From NCBI GenBank assembly GCA_910577465.1, contig CAJTMM010000034.1, forward strand, positions 1-24,235: DNA of 24,235 nucleotides, written 5' to 3'. The DNA is from an uncultured Muribaculaceae bacterium. Lineage in GTDB: Bacteria; Bacteroidota; Bacteroidia; Bacteroidales; Muribaculaceae. The notes beneath the pieces are model-generated. The model did no database searches. It was not told the origin of the DNA and saw only the letters and a program-made list of their open reading frames with translations. A program made the position numbers and the translations under genes. Within the stretch, counting starts at the first letter, position 1. Every line of letters starts with the position of its first letter. Below, one piece after another: positions 6,795 through 14,217 of the stretch.

Positions 6795-8840
6795 ATGAAA
6801 AGATTTATGACAGTTGCCATAGCTACAGCTATGGCGTGCAGTGGCATGTATGCTTCGGCTAATGAGACTGGAGCCCCAAGTGATGTGATACCGAAACCTG
6901 CGGAAGTGGTGATGAACCGTGGATTTTATAATCTGCCCGACGGTGGTGTGACATATTTTATAAAAGGTAATGCCGATGCTGCAGTGCGGTCATTGCTCGA
7001 ACAGGGACCGGTCAATGCCGGTGCCGCTAAAAAGATGTCCTCTGCTAATATACGGGTGGAAATAGGTGACGACGCTGATGCCGAGGGTTATACTCTTGAG
7101 GTTACCCCGAAGTATATCTCCATAAAGGCTGCGGGTGCCCGCGGCGCGTATTATGGCTTGCAGACGTTGCTTCAGATGACCGATGGCGGACGTGTGAGAC
7201 AGATAGCCTGTTGCCGGATTTCGGATGAACCGCGATTTTCCTACCGAGGTGTGCATTTCGATGTGAGCCGTCATTTCCGTTCATTGGATTTCTTGAAAAA
7301 GCAGGTCGATGCCATGGCTCAGATGAAGCTGAACACGATGCATCTGCATTTCACCGACGGCGCGGGATGGCGTATGCAGATTGATAAATATCCGCGACTT
7401 ACCGAATTTGCGGCATGGCGTCCGCAACGTACTTGGCGCGAATGGGTGGATAACGGTAGCAAATACTGCGACCGGTCGGATGCACGTGCAAGCGGTGGTT
7501 TCTATACCAAAGAAGAGATGCGCGACCTTGTGGACTATGCTGCGCAACGTCACATAACCGTGATACCGGAAGTGGAGATGCCCGGACACAGCGAGGAGGT
7601 ATTGGCGGCATATCCGGAACTGTCATGTGCCGGAAAGCCTTATTCCGGATCGGATTTCTGTGTGGGAAAGGAAGCGACATTCCGTTTCCTTGAAGATGTG
7701 CTCACCGAAGTCATGGATGTGTTCCCGTCGGAATATATACATATAGGTGGAGATGAGGCTACGAAAAATTCATGGCGTGATTGCCCCGATTGCAAACGCC
7801 GTATGGAGCAGGAGGGACTCAAGGATGTGGATGAGTTACAGAGTTACCTTATCAAGCGCATAGAGAAGTTTGTCAATTCCAAGGGTCGTAAGATAATAGG
7901 CTGGGATGAGATACTGGAGGGTGGTGTGGCTCCCAATGCCACTGTCATGTCGTGGCGCGGTACCGAGGGGGGAATTAAGTCACTGAAGTCAGGTCACGAT
8001 GTGGTGATGACCCCCGGAGCCTACTGCTATATCGACGGCAATCAGGATGCCCCGTTCAAGGAGCCGGCATCGATAGGCGGGTATCTTCCCTTGGCAAAGG
8101 TTTATTCGTATGAGCCTGTAGAGCCAGGGCTTACTCCGGAAGAAGCATCGCATCTGCTCGGTGTGCAGGTAAATCTGTGGACCGAACATGTAGCTGATTC
8201 GGCTCATGCCGAGTACATGTATTATCCGCGTACCTATGCCATAGCCGAGGTGGGATGGAGTAAGCCTGATAAAGACTATGACGATTTTTACAGACGTGCG
8301 TTGGTCAAGAATGAGCGCATGAAGCGCGACGGTTACAATGTATTCGACCTCGCGCAGGAATATGGCGAGCGAAAAGAGAGTCTTGAGGAGATAGACCATC
8401 TCGGTCGTGGCGCTAAAGTATCGTATAACTTGCCTTATAGCAAACAATATACAGCCAATGGCGATTTGACTTTGACCGATGGTGTGCGCGGTGGCTGGAC
8501 CTATGGCGACAAACGTTGGCAGGGTACCATGCAGGACTTTGACGTTACAGTGGATTTGGGAGAGGTGAAGCCGTTGCACTATTTTGGCGCCACGTTCATG
8601 CACTCCGAGGGTGCGTGGGTGCATCTACCGGAAAAAGTGGAGTTTGAGGTGTCGGACGATGGTGTGACATTCACTCCTGTTGCTACGGTATGGTGCGATG
8701 TGCCGTCGGATTTTCCGAAATTGCTGTTCAAGGACTATGGTACTGCTGTAAATGCGTCGGGACGCTATGTGCGTATGCATGCATTCCGCAATCCGCGTCC
8801 GGGGGCATGGCTGTTTACCGATGAATTTGTGATAAATTAA
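6795..8840 (+). CDS. Secreted GH20 beta-N-acetylhexosaminidase with C-terminal F5/8-type domain
   Basis: A 681-residue exported glycosidase that removes terminal beta-linked GlcNAc or GalNAc, for example from host glycoproteins or other glycans. I start it at 6795 because the signal peptide MKRFMTVAIATAMA (cleavage near YASA-NE, residue 22) begins there and the -7 box is at 6756-6763. A GH20b-type N-terminal domain occupies about 28-140. The catalytic barrel runs from about 148 to 490 and includes HLHFTDGAGWR (183-193), PEVEMPGH (258-265) and the catalytic pair Asp320-Glu321 in HIGGDEA (316-322), used in substrate-assisted catalysis. Trp370 and WTEH (462-465) fit the active-site wall. A C-terminal discoidin-like beta domain (about 535-681, with TDGVRGGW and VTVDLG) probably binds carbohydrate. 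It stands alone, with no polysaccharide-utilisation (SusCD) genes beside it. Confidence 0.93.
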   Translation: MKRFMTVAIATAMACSGMYASANETGAPSDVIPKPAEVVMNRGFYNLPDGGVTYFIKGNADAAVRSLLEQGPVNAGAAKKMSSANIRVEIGDDADAEGYTLEVTPKYISIKAAGARGAYYGLQTLLQMTDGGRVRQIACCRISDEPRFSYRGVHFDVSRHFRSLDFLKKQVDAMAQMKLNTMHLHFTDGAGWRMQIDKYPRLTEFAAWRPQRTWREWVDNGSKYCDRSDARASGGFYTKEEMRDLVDYAAQRHITVIPEVEMPGHSEEVLAAYPELSCAGKPYSGSDFCVGKEATFRFLEDVLTEVMDVFPSEYIHIGGDEATKNSWRDCPDCKRRMEQEGLKDVDELQSYLIKRIEKFVNSKGRKIIGWDEILEGGVAPNATVMSWRGTEGGIKSLKSGHDVVMTPGAYCYIDGNQDAPFKEPASIGGYLPLAKVYSYEPVEPGLTPEEASHLLGVQVNLWTEHVADSAHAEYMYYPRTYAIAEVGWSKPDKDYDDFYRRALVKNERMKRDGYNVFDLAQEYGERKESLEEIDHLGRGAKVSYNLPYSKQYTANGDLTLTDGVRGGWTYGDKRWQGTMQDFDVTVDLGEVKPLHYFGATFMHSEGAWVHLPEKVEFEVSDDGVTFTPVATVWCDVPSDFPKLLFKDYGTAVNASGRYVRMHAFRNPRPGAWLFTDEFVIN

Positions 8841-8864
8841 TGGCGATATAAAGAAATATTTCAA

Positions 8865-8872
8865 TAATTTTG
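8865..8872 (+). promoter_or_regulatory. Promoter -7 box for serC-serA
   Basis: TAATTTTG matches TAnnTTTG exactly and lies 34 nt upstream of the serC ATG. I see no good TTTG at the expected -33 distance, so strength is uncertain. Confidence 0.5.
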
Positions 8873-8906
8873 TGGTGACAAAACCATAATCCCAAAATAA
8901 GAAAAG

Positions 8907-9977
8907 ATGAAGAAGCACAATTTTTATGCCGGACCATCAATCCTGAGTGAATATACCATCAAGAATACTGCCGCTGCGATATTGGATTTCGCAGGTACCG
9001 GTCTGTCGGTTCTTGAAGTGTCGCACCGCAGCAAGGAGTTTCAGGCTGTAATGGATGAAGCCACGGCTTTGGTCAAGGAACTGCTTGATGTGCCCGAGGG
9101 TTACTCGGTACTGTTCCTCGGTGGCGGTGCAAGCCTGCAATTCTGCATGGTGCCGTTCAACTTGCTCGCTCGCAAGGCTGCGTATCTGGAAACCGGCACA
9201 TGGGCTTCTAATGCCATAAAGGAGGCTCGTCTGTTTGGCGAGGTCGATGTGGTAGCTTCCTCCAAGGACGCCAACTTCACATTCATCCCCAAAGGTTATA
9301 CCGTGCCCGAAGATGCCGATTATTTCCACTTTACCACTAACAACACCATCTATGGTACCGAGATGCGTTACGATCCCGATGTGAACGTACGTCTTGTTGC
9401 CGATATGTCGAGCGACATATTCTCACGCCCGGTCGATGTGTCGAAGTACGATCTGATTTATGCCGGCGCGCAGAAGAATCTTGCCCCCGCAGGTGTAACT
9501 ATAGTTATAGTGCGTGATGAAGCTCTCGGACGTGTGGACCGCCCCATTCCTACGATGCTCGATTACCGTACGCATGTGAAGAAAGGTTCGATGTTCAATA
9601 CTCCTCCCGTACTTCCGATATACTCAGCACTTCAGACACTCCGCTATTACAAGGAATTGGGTGGCGTGAAGGAGCTCGAGAAGATGGACCTTGCCAAGGC
9701 AGCCAAACTATACGATGCCATAGACTCAAGCCGTATATTTGAGGGTACCGTTACTGATCCTGCCGACCGTTCGATAATGAATGTATGCTTCGTAATGGCT
9801 CCTGAATACAAGGAACTTGAAAAAGATTTCATTGATTTTGCCACAACCAAGGGTATAGTCGGTATCAAAGGTCACCGTTCGGTAGGCGGTTTCCGCGCAT
9901 CGCTATACAATGCGCTGCCCATGGAAAGTGTGGACGTGCTTGTGGAAGCAATGAAGGAATTCGAAGCTAAACATTAA
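8907..9977 (+). CDS. serC: Phosphoserine aminotransferase
   Basis: This 356-residue PLP enzyme converts 3-phosphohydroxypyruvate and glutamate to 3-phosphoserine and 2-oxoglutarate in serine synthesis; family members can also act in pyridoxal phosphate synthesis. The N-terminus NFYAGPSIL (5-13), SVLEVSHRSKEF (34-45), the phosphate-binding LGGGASLQF (71-79), TGTWA (96-100) and the PLP-lysine segment GAQKNLAPAG (187-196, Lys190) are all typical. Length is normal for the family. serA follows after 20 nt, so the two act in consecutive steps from one transcript. The ATG at 8907 follows an A-rich leader with AAGAAAAG, the usual Bacteroidetes substitute for a strong Shine-Dalgarno. Confidence 0.97.
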   Translation: MKKHNFYAGPSILSEYTIKNTAAAILDFAGTGLSVLEVSHRSKEFQAVMDEATALVKELLDVPEGYSVLFLGGGASLQFCMVPFNLLARKAAYLETGTWASNAIKEARLFGEVDVVASSKDANFTFIPKGYTVPEDADYFHFTTNNTIYGTEMRYDPDVNVRLVADMSSDIFSRPVDVSKYDLIYAGAQKNLAPAGVTIVIVRDEALGRVDRPIPTMLDYRTHVKKGSMFNTPPVLPIYSALQTLRYYKELGGVKELEKMDLAKAAKLYDAIDSSRIFEGTVTDPADRSIMNVCFVMAPEYKELEKDFIDFATTKGIVGIKGHRSVGGFRASLYNALPMESVDVLVEAMKEFEAKH

Positions 9978-9997
9978 TCGATAGCGTATTTAGCGAT

Positions 9998-10918
9998 ATG
10001 AAAGTACTTGTAGCTACAGAAAAACCATTTGCCGCAGTTGCGGTCAATGGAATCCGGGAAGTGGTGGAAGGCGCCGGTTATGAACTGGAACTCCTTGAAA
10101 AATATGGTTCCAAGCAGGAGCTGCTTGATGCCGCGGCTACTGCCGACGGATTGATAATACGCAGCGATGTGGTTGATGCCGAGGTACTCGATGCCGCCAA
10201 AAATCTGAAGGTGGTGGTACGTGCCGGTGCAGGTTATGACAATGTTGACCTTGCAGCTGCTACTGCCCATGGTGTATGTGTGGAGAATACCCCCGGTCAG
10301 AATTCCAATGCCGTTGCCGAACTGGTGTTCGGTATGACGGTTATGGCTGTGCGCAATATGTACGACGGCACATCAGGAACCGAACTTAAGGATAAGACTC
10401 TTGGTATACATGCATTCGGCCAGGTGGGTAGAAATGTTGCCCGCATAGCCAAAGGATTCGACATGCAGGTATCAGCGCTTGACCCGTATTGCCCTGATGA
10501 GGTGATGACAGAAGCCGGTGTAAAGCCGGTGCATTCTGTGGAAGAACTGTACGGTGACAACAAGTTTGTGTCGTTGCATATCCCCGCCACTGCCGAAACG
10601 CGTGGTTCGGTAGGCTATGACTTGCTCATGCGTATGCCCAAGGGTGGTGTGCTTATCAATACCGCCCGCAAGGAGGTGATAGACGAAGCCGGACTTGCCA
10701 AGGCTCTTGAGGAGCGTCCTGACCTTAAGTATGTGGCGGATGTAAAGCCTGATAGTGCTGAGGACTTGAAGGCGCGTTTCGGTTCACGCGTGTTCTTCAC
10801 TCCCAAGAAGATGGGGGCGCAGACATCGGAAGCCAATATCAATGCAGGTATAGCCGCTGCCCGTCAGACGGTGGCATTCCTGCGTGATGGAGTAGACCGC
10901 TTCCGTGTCAATAAGTGA
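9998..10918 (+). CDS. serA: D-3-phosphoglycerate dehydrogenase, short Bacteroidetes type without ACT domain
   Basis: A 306-residue NAD-dependent 2-hydroxyacid dehydrogenase that oxidises 3-phosphoglycerate to 3-phosphohydroxypyruvate, the substrate of the preceding SerC. Visible family signatures are VRAGAGYDNVD (74-84), TPGQNSNAVAE (98-108), the dinucleotide-binding segment GIHAFGQVGRNVA (136-148) with Asp162 after the second strand, and INTARKEVIDE (220-230) with substrate Arg224. Two points are odd. The usual catalytic-His motif PHIGAST reads PKKMGAQT here (269-276), and the usual first Gly of GxGxxG is Ala139. From memory, Bacteroides SerA proteins show the same PKKMGAQT, so this is a lineage feature rather than decay. 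There is no C-terminal ACT domain, so serine feedback of the E. coli type is not expected. The operon ends at a strong hairpin (10947-10982). Confidence 0.93.
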   Translation: MKVLVATEKPFAAVAVNGIREVVEGAGYELELLEKYGSKQELLDAAATADGLIIRSDVVDAEVLDAAKNLKVVVRAGAGYDNVDLAAATAHGVCVENTPGQNSNAVAELVFGMTVMAVRNMYDGTSGTELKDKTLGIHAFGQVGRNVARIAKGFDMQVSALDPYCPDEVMTEAGVKPVHSVEELYGDNKFVSLHIPATAETRGSVGYDLLMRMPKGGVLINTARKEVIDEAGLAKALEERPDLKYVADVKPDSAEDLKARFGSRVFFTPKKMGAQTSEANINAGIAAARQTVAFLRDGVDRFRVNK

Positions 10919-10946
10919 TAGATAGCACTCGTTTACAATAATAAAG

Positions 10947-10982
10947 GAGCCGCCCGTGTGATGTCGTTCACCCGGGCGGCTC
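10947..10982. terminator. Strong terminator after serA, shared with the convergent lipoprotein gene
   Basis: GAGCCGCCCG (10947-10956) pairs with CGGGCGGCTC (10973-10982), a perfect 10-bp GC-rich stem extended by GTG/CAC inside. TTT follows on the plus side and a T-rich stretch follows on the minus side. Confidence 0.85.
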
Positions 10983-11008
10983 TTTGTATCGCAATATGCG
11001 GTGGAGTA

Positions 11009-11410
11009 TTAAAGCTCGTCGTTTTCGAGAGTCACTTCGCAGGTGTCGCCTGAAGGAGTTCCTACATACTCGAATTTAAGTCCGCGGCCTGATTCTTTGA
11101 CGATGTCGAAGAATGCTTTGCCATCGGGGTTGGATTGAAGCATAGTCTGGAGCTGCTGTTGCATGGCTTCTTTGGTTGCATTCTGGCGAATCTGGTCCAT
11201 GTCGTATATATTTTCAGCCAATTCGTAGCGGTACACTACGTATTGTCCATCGTCGGTCACGTTAGTGATTTCAAAATTGCGAGCTATTTTAATAGGCATC
11301 ATTTTGTTGGTTTCTTCAATAGCTTTCTGCAATTGGTTCTCGGCACAAGAAGCTAATCCGAGGCATACTACAGCCACGAAAAGGAGTGTGATGTGTTTTA
11401 ATGTTTTCAT
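11009..11410 (-). CDS. Small predicted lipoprotein of unknown function
   Basis: A 133-residue exported protein. The signal peptide MKTLKHITLLFVAVVCLGLASC ends in the lipobox LASC with acylated Cys22, so the protein is expected to be anchored to a membrane. The frame is open upstream to 11518, but that extension lacks sense and the signal peptide fixes the start at 11410. The mature part is a single mixed alpha/beta domain with ITNVTDDGQYVVYRYELAE (about 49-67) and a Gln-rich amphipathic helix (about 82-98). I do not recognise a named family with certainty; similar small lipoproteins are common in Bacteroidales. It is convergent with serA and divergent from the thioesterase gene, and no function can be inferred from context. 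Confidence 0.8.
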   Translation of the reverse strand: MKTLKHITLLFVAVVCLGLASCAENQLQKAIEETNKMMPIKIARNFEITNVTDDGQYVVYRYELAENIYDMDQIRQNATKEAMQQQLQTMLQSNPDGKAFFDIVKESGRGLKFEYVGTPSGDTCEVTLENDEL

Positions 11411-11506
11411 GTTGTAAAATGTTAATTGGTTTATGATAGAAAAATAGTGGTGCAAAGGACGGCAGAAACTTTCGTTTAACCAAACTTTTTCTGTAATTTT
11501 ACGCTT

Positions 11507-11920
11507 ATGATGAAACATGATGGGAAATACGCTTTTGAGCTTGTGATGCGGGTCCGCGATTATGAGGTTGACTCACAGGGAATAGTGAATAATGCCGTGT
11601 ATCTGCATTATCTTGAGCACACACGTCATGAGTTCTGCCGTGCGGCAGGAACGTCGTTCCGCGACATGCAGCGGCAGGGTATAGACCCGGTGCTGAGGAG
11701 TGTCAATATAGAGTATCTGCATCCTCTTGGACTGGGTCAGGATATGGTGAGCCGTCTGGCTTTGCGTCGTGAGGGAGCGCGATTTGTGTTTGTGCAGGAT
11801 ATTTACACGCTTCCTGAAGAACTGCCGGTGGTTCGTGCCGAGGTTACCGTGGTGTGCCTTGAGCATGGACGTCTCACGCGCGGCGATATCCTCGCCCAAG
11901 CCTTTGCCGATTACCTTTGA
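11507..11920 (+). CDS. Acyl-CoA thioesterase, hotdog fold (4-hydroxybenzoyl-CoA thioesterase/YbgC type)
   Basis: This 137-residue cytoplasmic hotdog-fold protein should hydrolyse acyl-CoA thioesters. The signature segment is at residues 15-40: RVRDYEVDSQGIVNNAVYLHY, with the catalytic-position Asp22 and the following G-x-V-x-N-x-x-Y helix start. The second half continues with NIEYLHPL and a beta strand rich in Val, as expected. Length is normal. Two ATG codons in tandem (11507 and 11510) leave a one-residue start ambiguity. A TAATTTTA box at 11494-11501, one mismatch from the -7 consensus, lies very close to the ATG and would give a very short leader. The physiological acyl-CoA substrate is not evident. 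Confidence 0.9.
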   Translation: MMKHDGKYAFELVMRVRDYEVDSQGIVNNAVYLHYLEHTRHEFCRAAGTSFRDMQRQGIDPVLRSVNIEYLHPLGLGQDMVSRLALRREGARFVFVQDIYTLPEELPVVRAEVTVVCLEHGRLTRGDILAQAFADYL

Positions 11921-11942
11921 CAGTTGTAAGCAGTAGCTTAAA

Positions 11943-11991
11943 CTAATTATTGAGCCGTGTCAAATAACCTTTTATGACACGGTCCAATTAG
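11943..11991. terminator. Bidirectional hairpin terminator between convergent genes
   Basis: CCGTGTCA (11955-11962) pairs with TGACACGG (11975-11982). Outer arms CTAATT (11943-11948) and AATTAG (11986-11991) extend the stem. It lies between the thioesterase gene and the convergent secreted-protein gene, with A/T-rich flanks on both sides. Confidence 0.75.
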
Positions 11992-12008
11992 TATTATGTA
12001 GTATTTTA

Positions 12009-12590
12009 TCAGTCTACACCAAAGCAACTTATTATAACGGATTTTTCGTCCTTCGAGTTTGGATTGGTTACAATAATTCCATATTCACCTTCCTCAATAT
12101 TGGCAAGTTTTAGAATATAAGAGGAGGTACCGTATTTCTTTGCCGAAAATTTCATGAGTTCTTGATTGTTTTCGCTCATTCCTCCAAACATATCGTAGGA
12201 TGACAGTTCGCTTTTACGGTCTTTTTTACCCTTTTTGAATTTAAATATCTTAACAATCGCCAACGGGTCGGATGTGTTGTCGGTAGCGCGTACAATTATG
12301 CTAACGGGGCCAGCTGTGGTTCTTGCTTGTGCTGATGGACTTTTAACCTGAATCTCGCTTTTAGCTTTGGCATATCCAACCATGGCAAGTCCTATATTGG
12401 CCTTGGATTTAAGTTTACAAAATTCTTTATCAAGTGGAATTCCCTCTCCATTGGCAATCAACAGGCACTCGCCGGTAAATTCGGGTTCATCTATGGTCGG
12501 GGTGTCTTGGGCCTGGGAATATATGCACATGGTGAAGCTTATGATACAAATTAAAATATGTTTTAGTCCATGGAATTTTGTATGGTACAT
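12009..12590 (-). CDS. Secreted protein of unknown function
   Basis: A 193-residue exported protein with signal peptide 1-27 (IYSQA-QD). I do not recognise the family. The mature part looks like a compact beta-rich domain followed by a Lys/Arg-rich loop (around 117-127, KFKKGKKDRK) and a C-terminal beta strand pair containing ANIEEGEYGIIVTNP (about 168-182), a layout of immunoglobulin-like or jelly-roll folds. Only two Cys lie in the mature middle (about 42 and 58) and one near the C-terminus. Base composition is visibly more A+T-rich than the thioesterase and dprA genes on either side. It sits on the opposite strand between them and has a long upstream region holding a 175-nt palindrome (12676-12850). 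These points suggest a recently acquired or mobile cargo gene, but that is inference. Confidence 0.7.
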   Translation of the reverse strand: MYHTKFHGLKHILICIISFTMCIYSQAQDTPTIDEPEFTGECLLIANGEGIPLDKEFCKLKSKANIGLAMVGYAKAKSEIQVKSPSAQARTTAGPVSIIVRATDNTSDPLAIVKIFKFKKGKKDRKSELSSYDMFGGMSENNQELMKFSAKKYGTSSYILKLANIEEGEYGIIVTNPNSKDEKSVIISCFGVD

Positions 12591-12675
12591 GATGATTTGT
12601 TTTTTTGTTGAAAACGTGAGTATAATGGTTGTGTAGGGAGAGAGTGGTCAGTCCGAAAAGTTATGGAGATGAGAC

Positions 12676-12850
12676 TATAAAGAAAACGTGGACTGAAACT
12701 TTATTTGTTATCCACGTATCGCCAAACACGTTGCAACCAAATAAGTAAAAGCCCACGCTATACACGTGAGCATCAACCTTTTACTTCTGGTTGCAGTTTT
12801 CAAAATTGGCGATTTTGGATAACCGAAATATAAAGTTAACGCTTTCTATA
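12676..12850. repeat. 175-nt imperfect inverted repeat able to form a long interrupted stem
   Basis: The two halves are reverse complements over many blocks, read from outside in: TATA (12676-12679) with TATA (12847-12850); GTTATCC with GGATAAC; CGCCAA with TTGGCG; TGCAACC with GGTTGCA; and AGTAAAAG (12744-12751) with CTTTTACT (12778-12785). The 26-nt loop holds a further CACG/CGTG hairpin. Unpaired bulges separate the blocks. It fills most of the 434-nt gap between the secreted orphan (minus) and dprA (plus). It codes for nothing and could be a MITE-like element, a structured leader of the minus-strand gene, or an independent RNA. The rest of the gap holds only the two promoter-like sites listed. 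Confidence 0.8.
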
Positions 12851-12909
12851 TGTTATGTCTTTTGTTTGTCGTTATGTCATAGGCAAATGAGTTGTTGATT
12901 AAAGTACTG

Positions 12910-12917
12910 CAAATATA
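12910..12917 (-). promoter_or_regulatory. Possible distal promoter -7 box for the secreted orphan gene
   Basis: On the minus strand this reads TATATTTG, an exact TAnnTTTG. The -33 region is poor. If used, the transcript would carry a leader of about 310 nt that includes the whole palindrome. No better minus-strand promoter was seen closer to 12590. Confidence 0.35.
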
Positions 12918-12966
12918 ATAATCGTGGATGAAATTGGGTAACATCTGCGGGTGGATTTTAAAAAAT

Positions 12967-12997
12967 TTTGCTTGCCACGATTAATTCATTAATTTTA
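12967..12997 (+). promoter_or_regulatory. Bacteroidetes-type promoter for dprA
   Basis: TTTG (12967-12970), 19 nt, then TAATTTTA (12990-12997): a perfect -33 box and spacing, with one mismatch in the -7 box. It places the start of transcription about 20 nt upstream of the ATG at 13025. Confidence 0.65.
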
Positions 12998-13024
12998 CGA
13001 TTGTAAATATTGCCTGTACTGACC

Positions 13025-14131
13025 ATGACCGACACCTTGATATATAAGATGGCTTTTGCCGCGCTTCGTGGCATGAACCGTGCGTTGGCCGGCGAGTTGC
13101 TGTCCCGCGTAGGGTCGGAACGGGATTTTTTTGAGATGCCGGACCGCCGGTTGGGAGCTGTCATGGGATTTTCCAATAAGCTTTTTGACGGGACTTATCG
13201 TGCTACCATTCTTGAGCAGGCGCGCCGGGAGGCTGATTTTGTGAATGCTAACGGCATAAGGGCGTTGTACTATACAGATGATGATTATCCGGTGCGGTTG
13301 GCGGATTGCGATGACGCCCCATTGATGTTGTATGGGCTTGGCAAATGTGATTTGAACCGCGGGCATGTAGTGGCAGTCGTGGGAACCCGCCATGCCACTC
13401 CTTATGGTATGGATTTTGTGAACCGTCTTATTGCCGATATGGCGAAGCATCTTGCCGAGCCTGTTACGGTGGTGAGCGGGCTGGCGTTCGGTATAGATGC
13501 GGCTGCGCATACCGCTTCATTGAAATGCGCGGTGCCTACGGTGGGTGTGCTCGGTCATGGGCTGAATACGATATATCCTGCTCAACACCGTTCGCTCGCT
13601 GCGGATATTGTGCGCTCCGGAGGTATGCTCGTGAGCGAATACCGTTCGTGCGACGCCATACATAAGGGTAATTTTGTGGCACGCAACCGTATTGTGGCGG
13701 GTATGTGCGACTGTCTGGTAGTGGCGGAATCGGCACGAAAAGGTGGTGCGCTTATTACTGCCAATATTGCTTCGGGGTACAACAGGGACGTATTTGCATT
13801 GCCCGGCCGTATCTCCGACCGCTATAGTGAAGGGTGTAACCGGCTCATAGCATCGAATGTTGCCGCGCTGGTGCAGGATGTGTCGGATGTGGCTCAAGCC
13901 ATGAACTGGAAGCTAAAAGAGACTGAAGCCGAACAGCCGAGTCTGTTTCCCGATCTCTCCGAGGAGGAGCTTGCCGTGGTGGAGTATTTGACCAATCACG
14001 GCGAAGCACAGCTCAATCAGCTTACCATAGCTATGAACCAAAGCGTGGGCCGCATGATGTCGCTGCTTGTGGACATGGAATTCAAAGGTCTGGTGCTGAC
14101 ATTTCCCGGTGGAAAATATCGCCTTGCCTGA
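13025..14131 (+). CDS. dprA: DNA-processing protein DprA (RecA loader for natural transformation)
   Basis: A 368-residue cytoplasmic protein that binds incoming single-stranded DNA and loads RecA. I start it at the ATG at 13025 rather than the in-frame TTG at 13010, which lies next to the predicted transcription start. An N-terminal SAM/HhH-like region (about 5-60) precedes the extended Rossmann DprA core: VVGTRHATPYG (118-128), VSGLAFGIDAAAHTASL (150-166), GHGLNTIYP (177-185), SEYRS (204-208), FVARNRIVAG (217-226) and KGGALITA (239-246). A C-terminal winged helix (about 311-368) completes the three-domain form. Length is normal. Many Bacteroidetes encode DprA without known competence, so a role in transformation is expected from the family but not shown here. 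Confidence 0.96.
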   Translation: MTDTLIYKMAFAALRGMNRALAGELLSRVGSERDFFEMPDRRLGAVMGFSNKLFDGTYRATILEQARREADFVNANGIRALYYTDDDYPVRLADCDDAPLMLYGLGKCDLNRGHVVAVVGTRHATPYGMDFVNRLIADMAKHLAEPVTVVSGLAFGIDAAAHTASLKCAVPTVGVLGHGLNTIYPAQHRSLAADIVRSGGMLVSEYRSCDAIHKGNFVARNRIVAGMCDCLVVAESARKGGALITANIASGYNRDVFALPGRISDRYSEGCNRLIASNVAALVQDVSDVAQAMNWKLKETEAEQPSLFPDLSEEELAVVEYLTNHGEAQLNQLTIAMNQSVGRMMSLLVDMEFKGLVLTFPGGKYRLA

Positions 14132-14217
14132 CAGGTCGATGTCAACCATAGGCTATGCCACAGTGTTTTAAATAGAAAGTATATACATGAAATCATAACC
14201 TCTAATTCAAAATCAAT

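Noticed and set aside
9998..10918. SerA as a pseudogene because the catalytic His motif is altered
   Set aside because: The frame is full length, all other motifs are intact, it is coupled to serC, and the altered motif appears typical of the phylum.
12676..12850. Palindrome as an integron attC site
   Set aside because: The outermost motifs run GTT...AAC, the reverse of the attC layout (AAC near the 5' end and GTT near the 3' end), and no integrase or cassette is nearby.
12676..12850. Palindrome as 6S RNA
   Set aside because: The size and rod-like shape would fit, but I see no large central bubble flanked by GC-rich stems and no well-placed promoter, so I do not assign it.
12676..12850. Palindrome as a phase-variable invertible promoter
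   Set aside because: Such switches have short, near-perfect repeats around a 100-300 nt segment. Here the arms are long and imperfect around a 26-nt loop, and there is no recombinase gene in the window.
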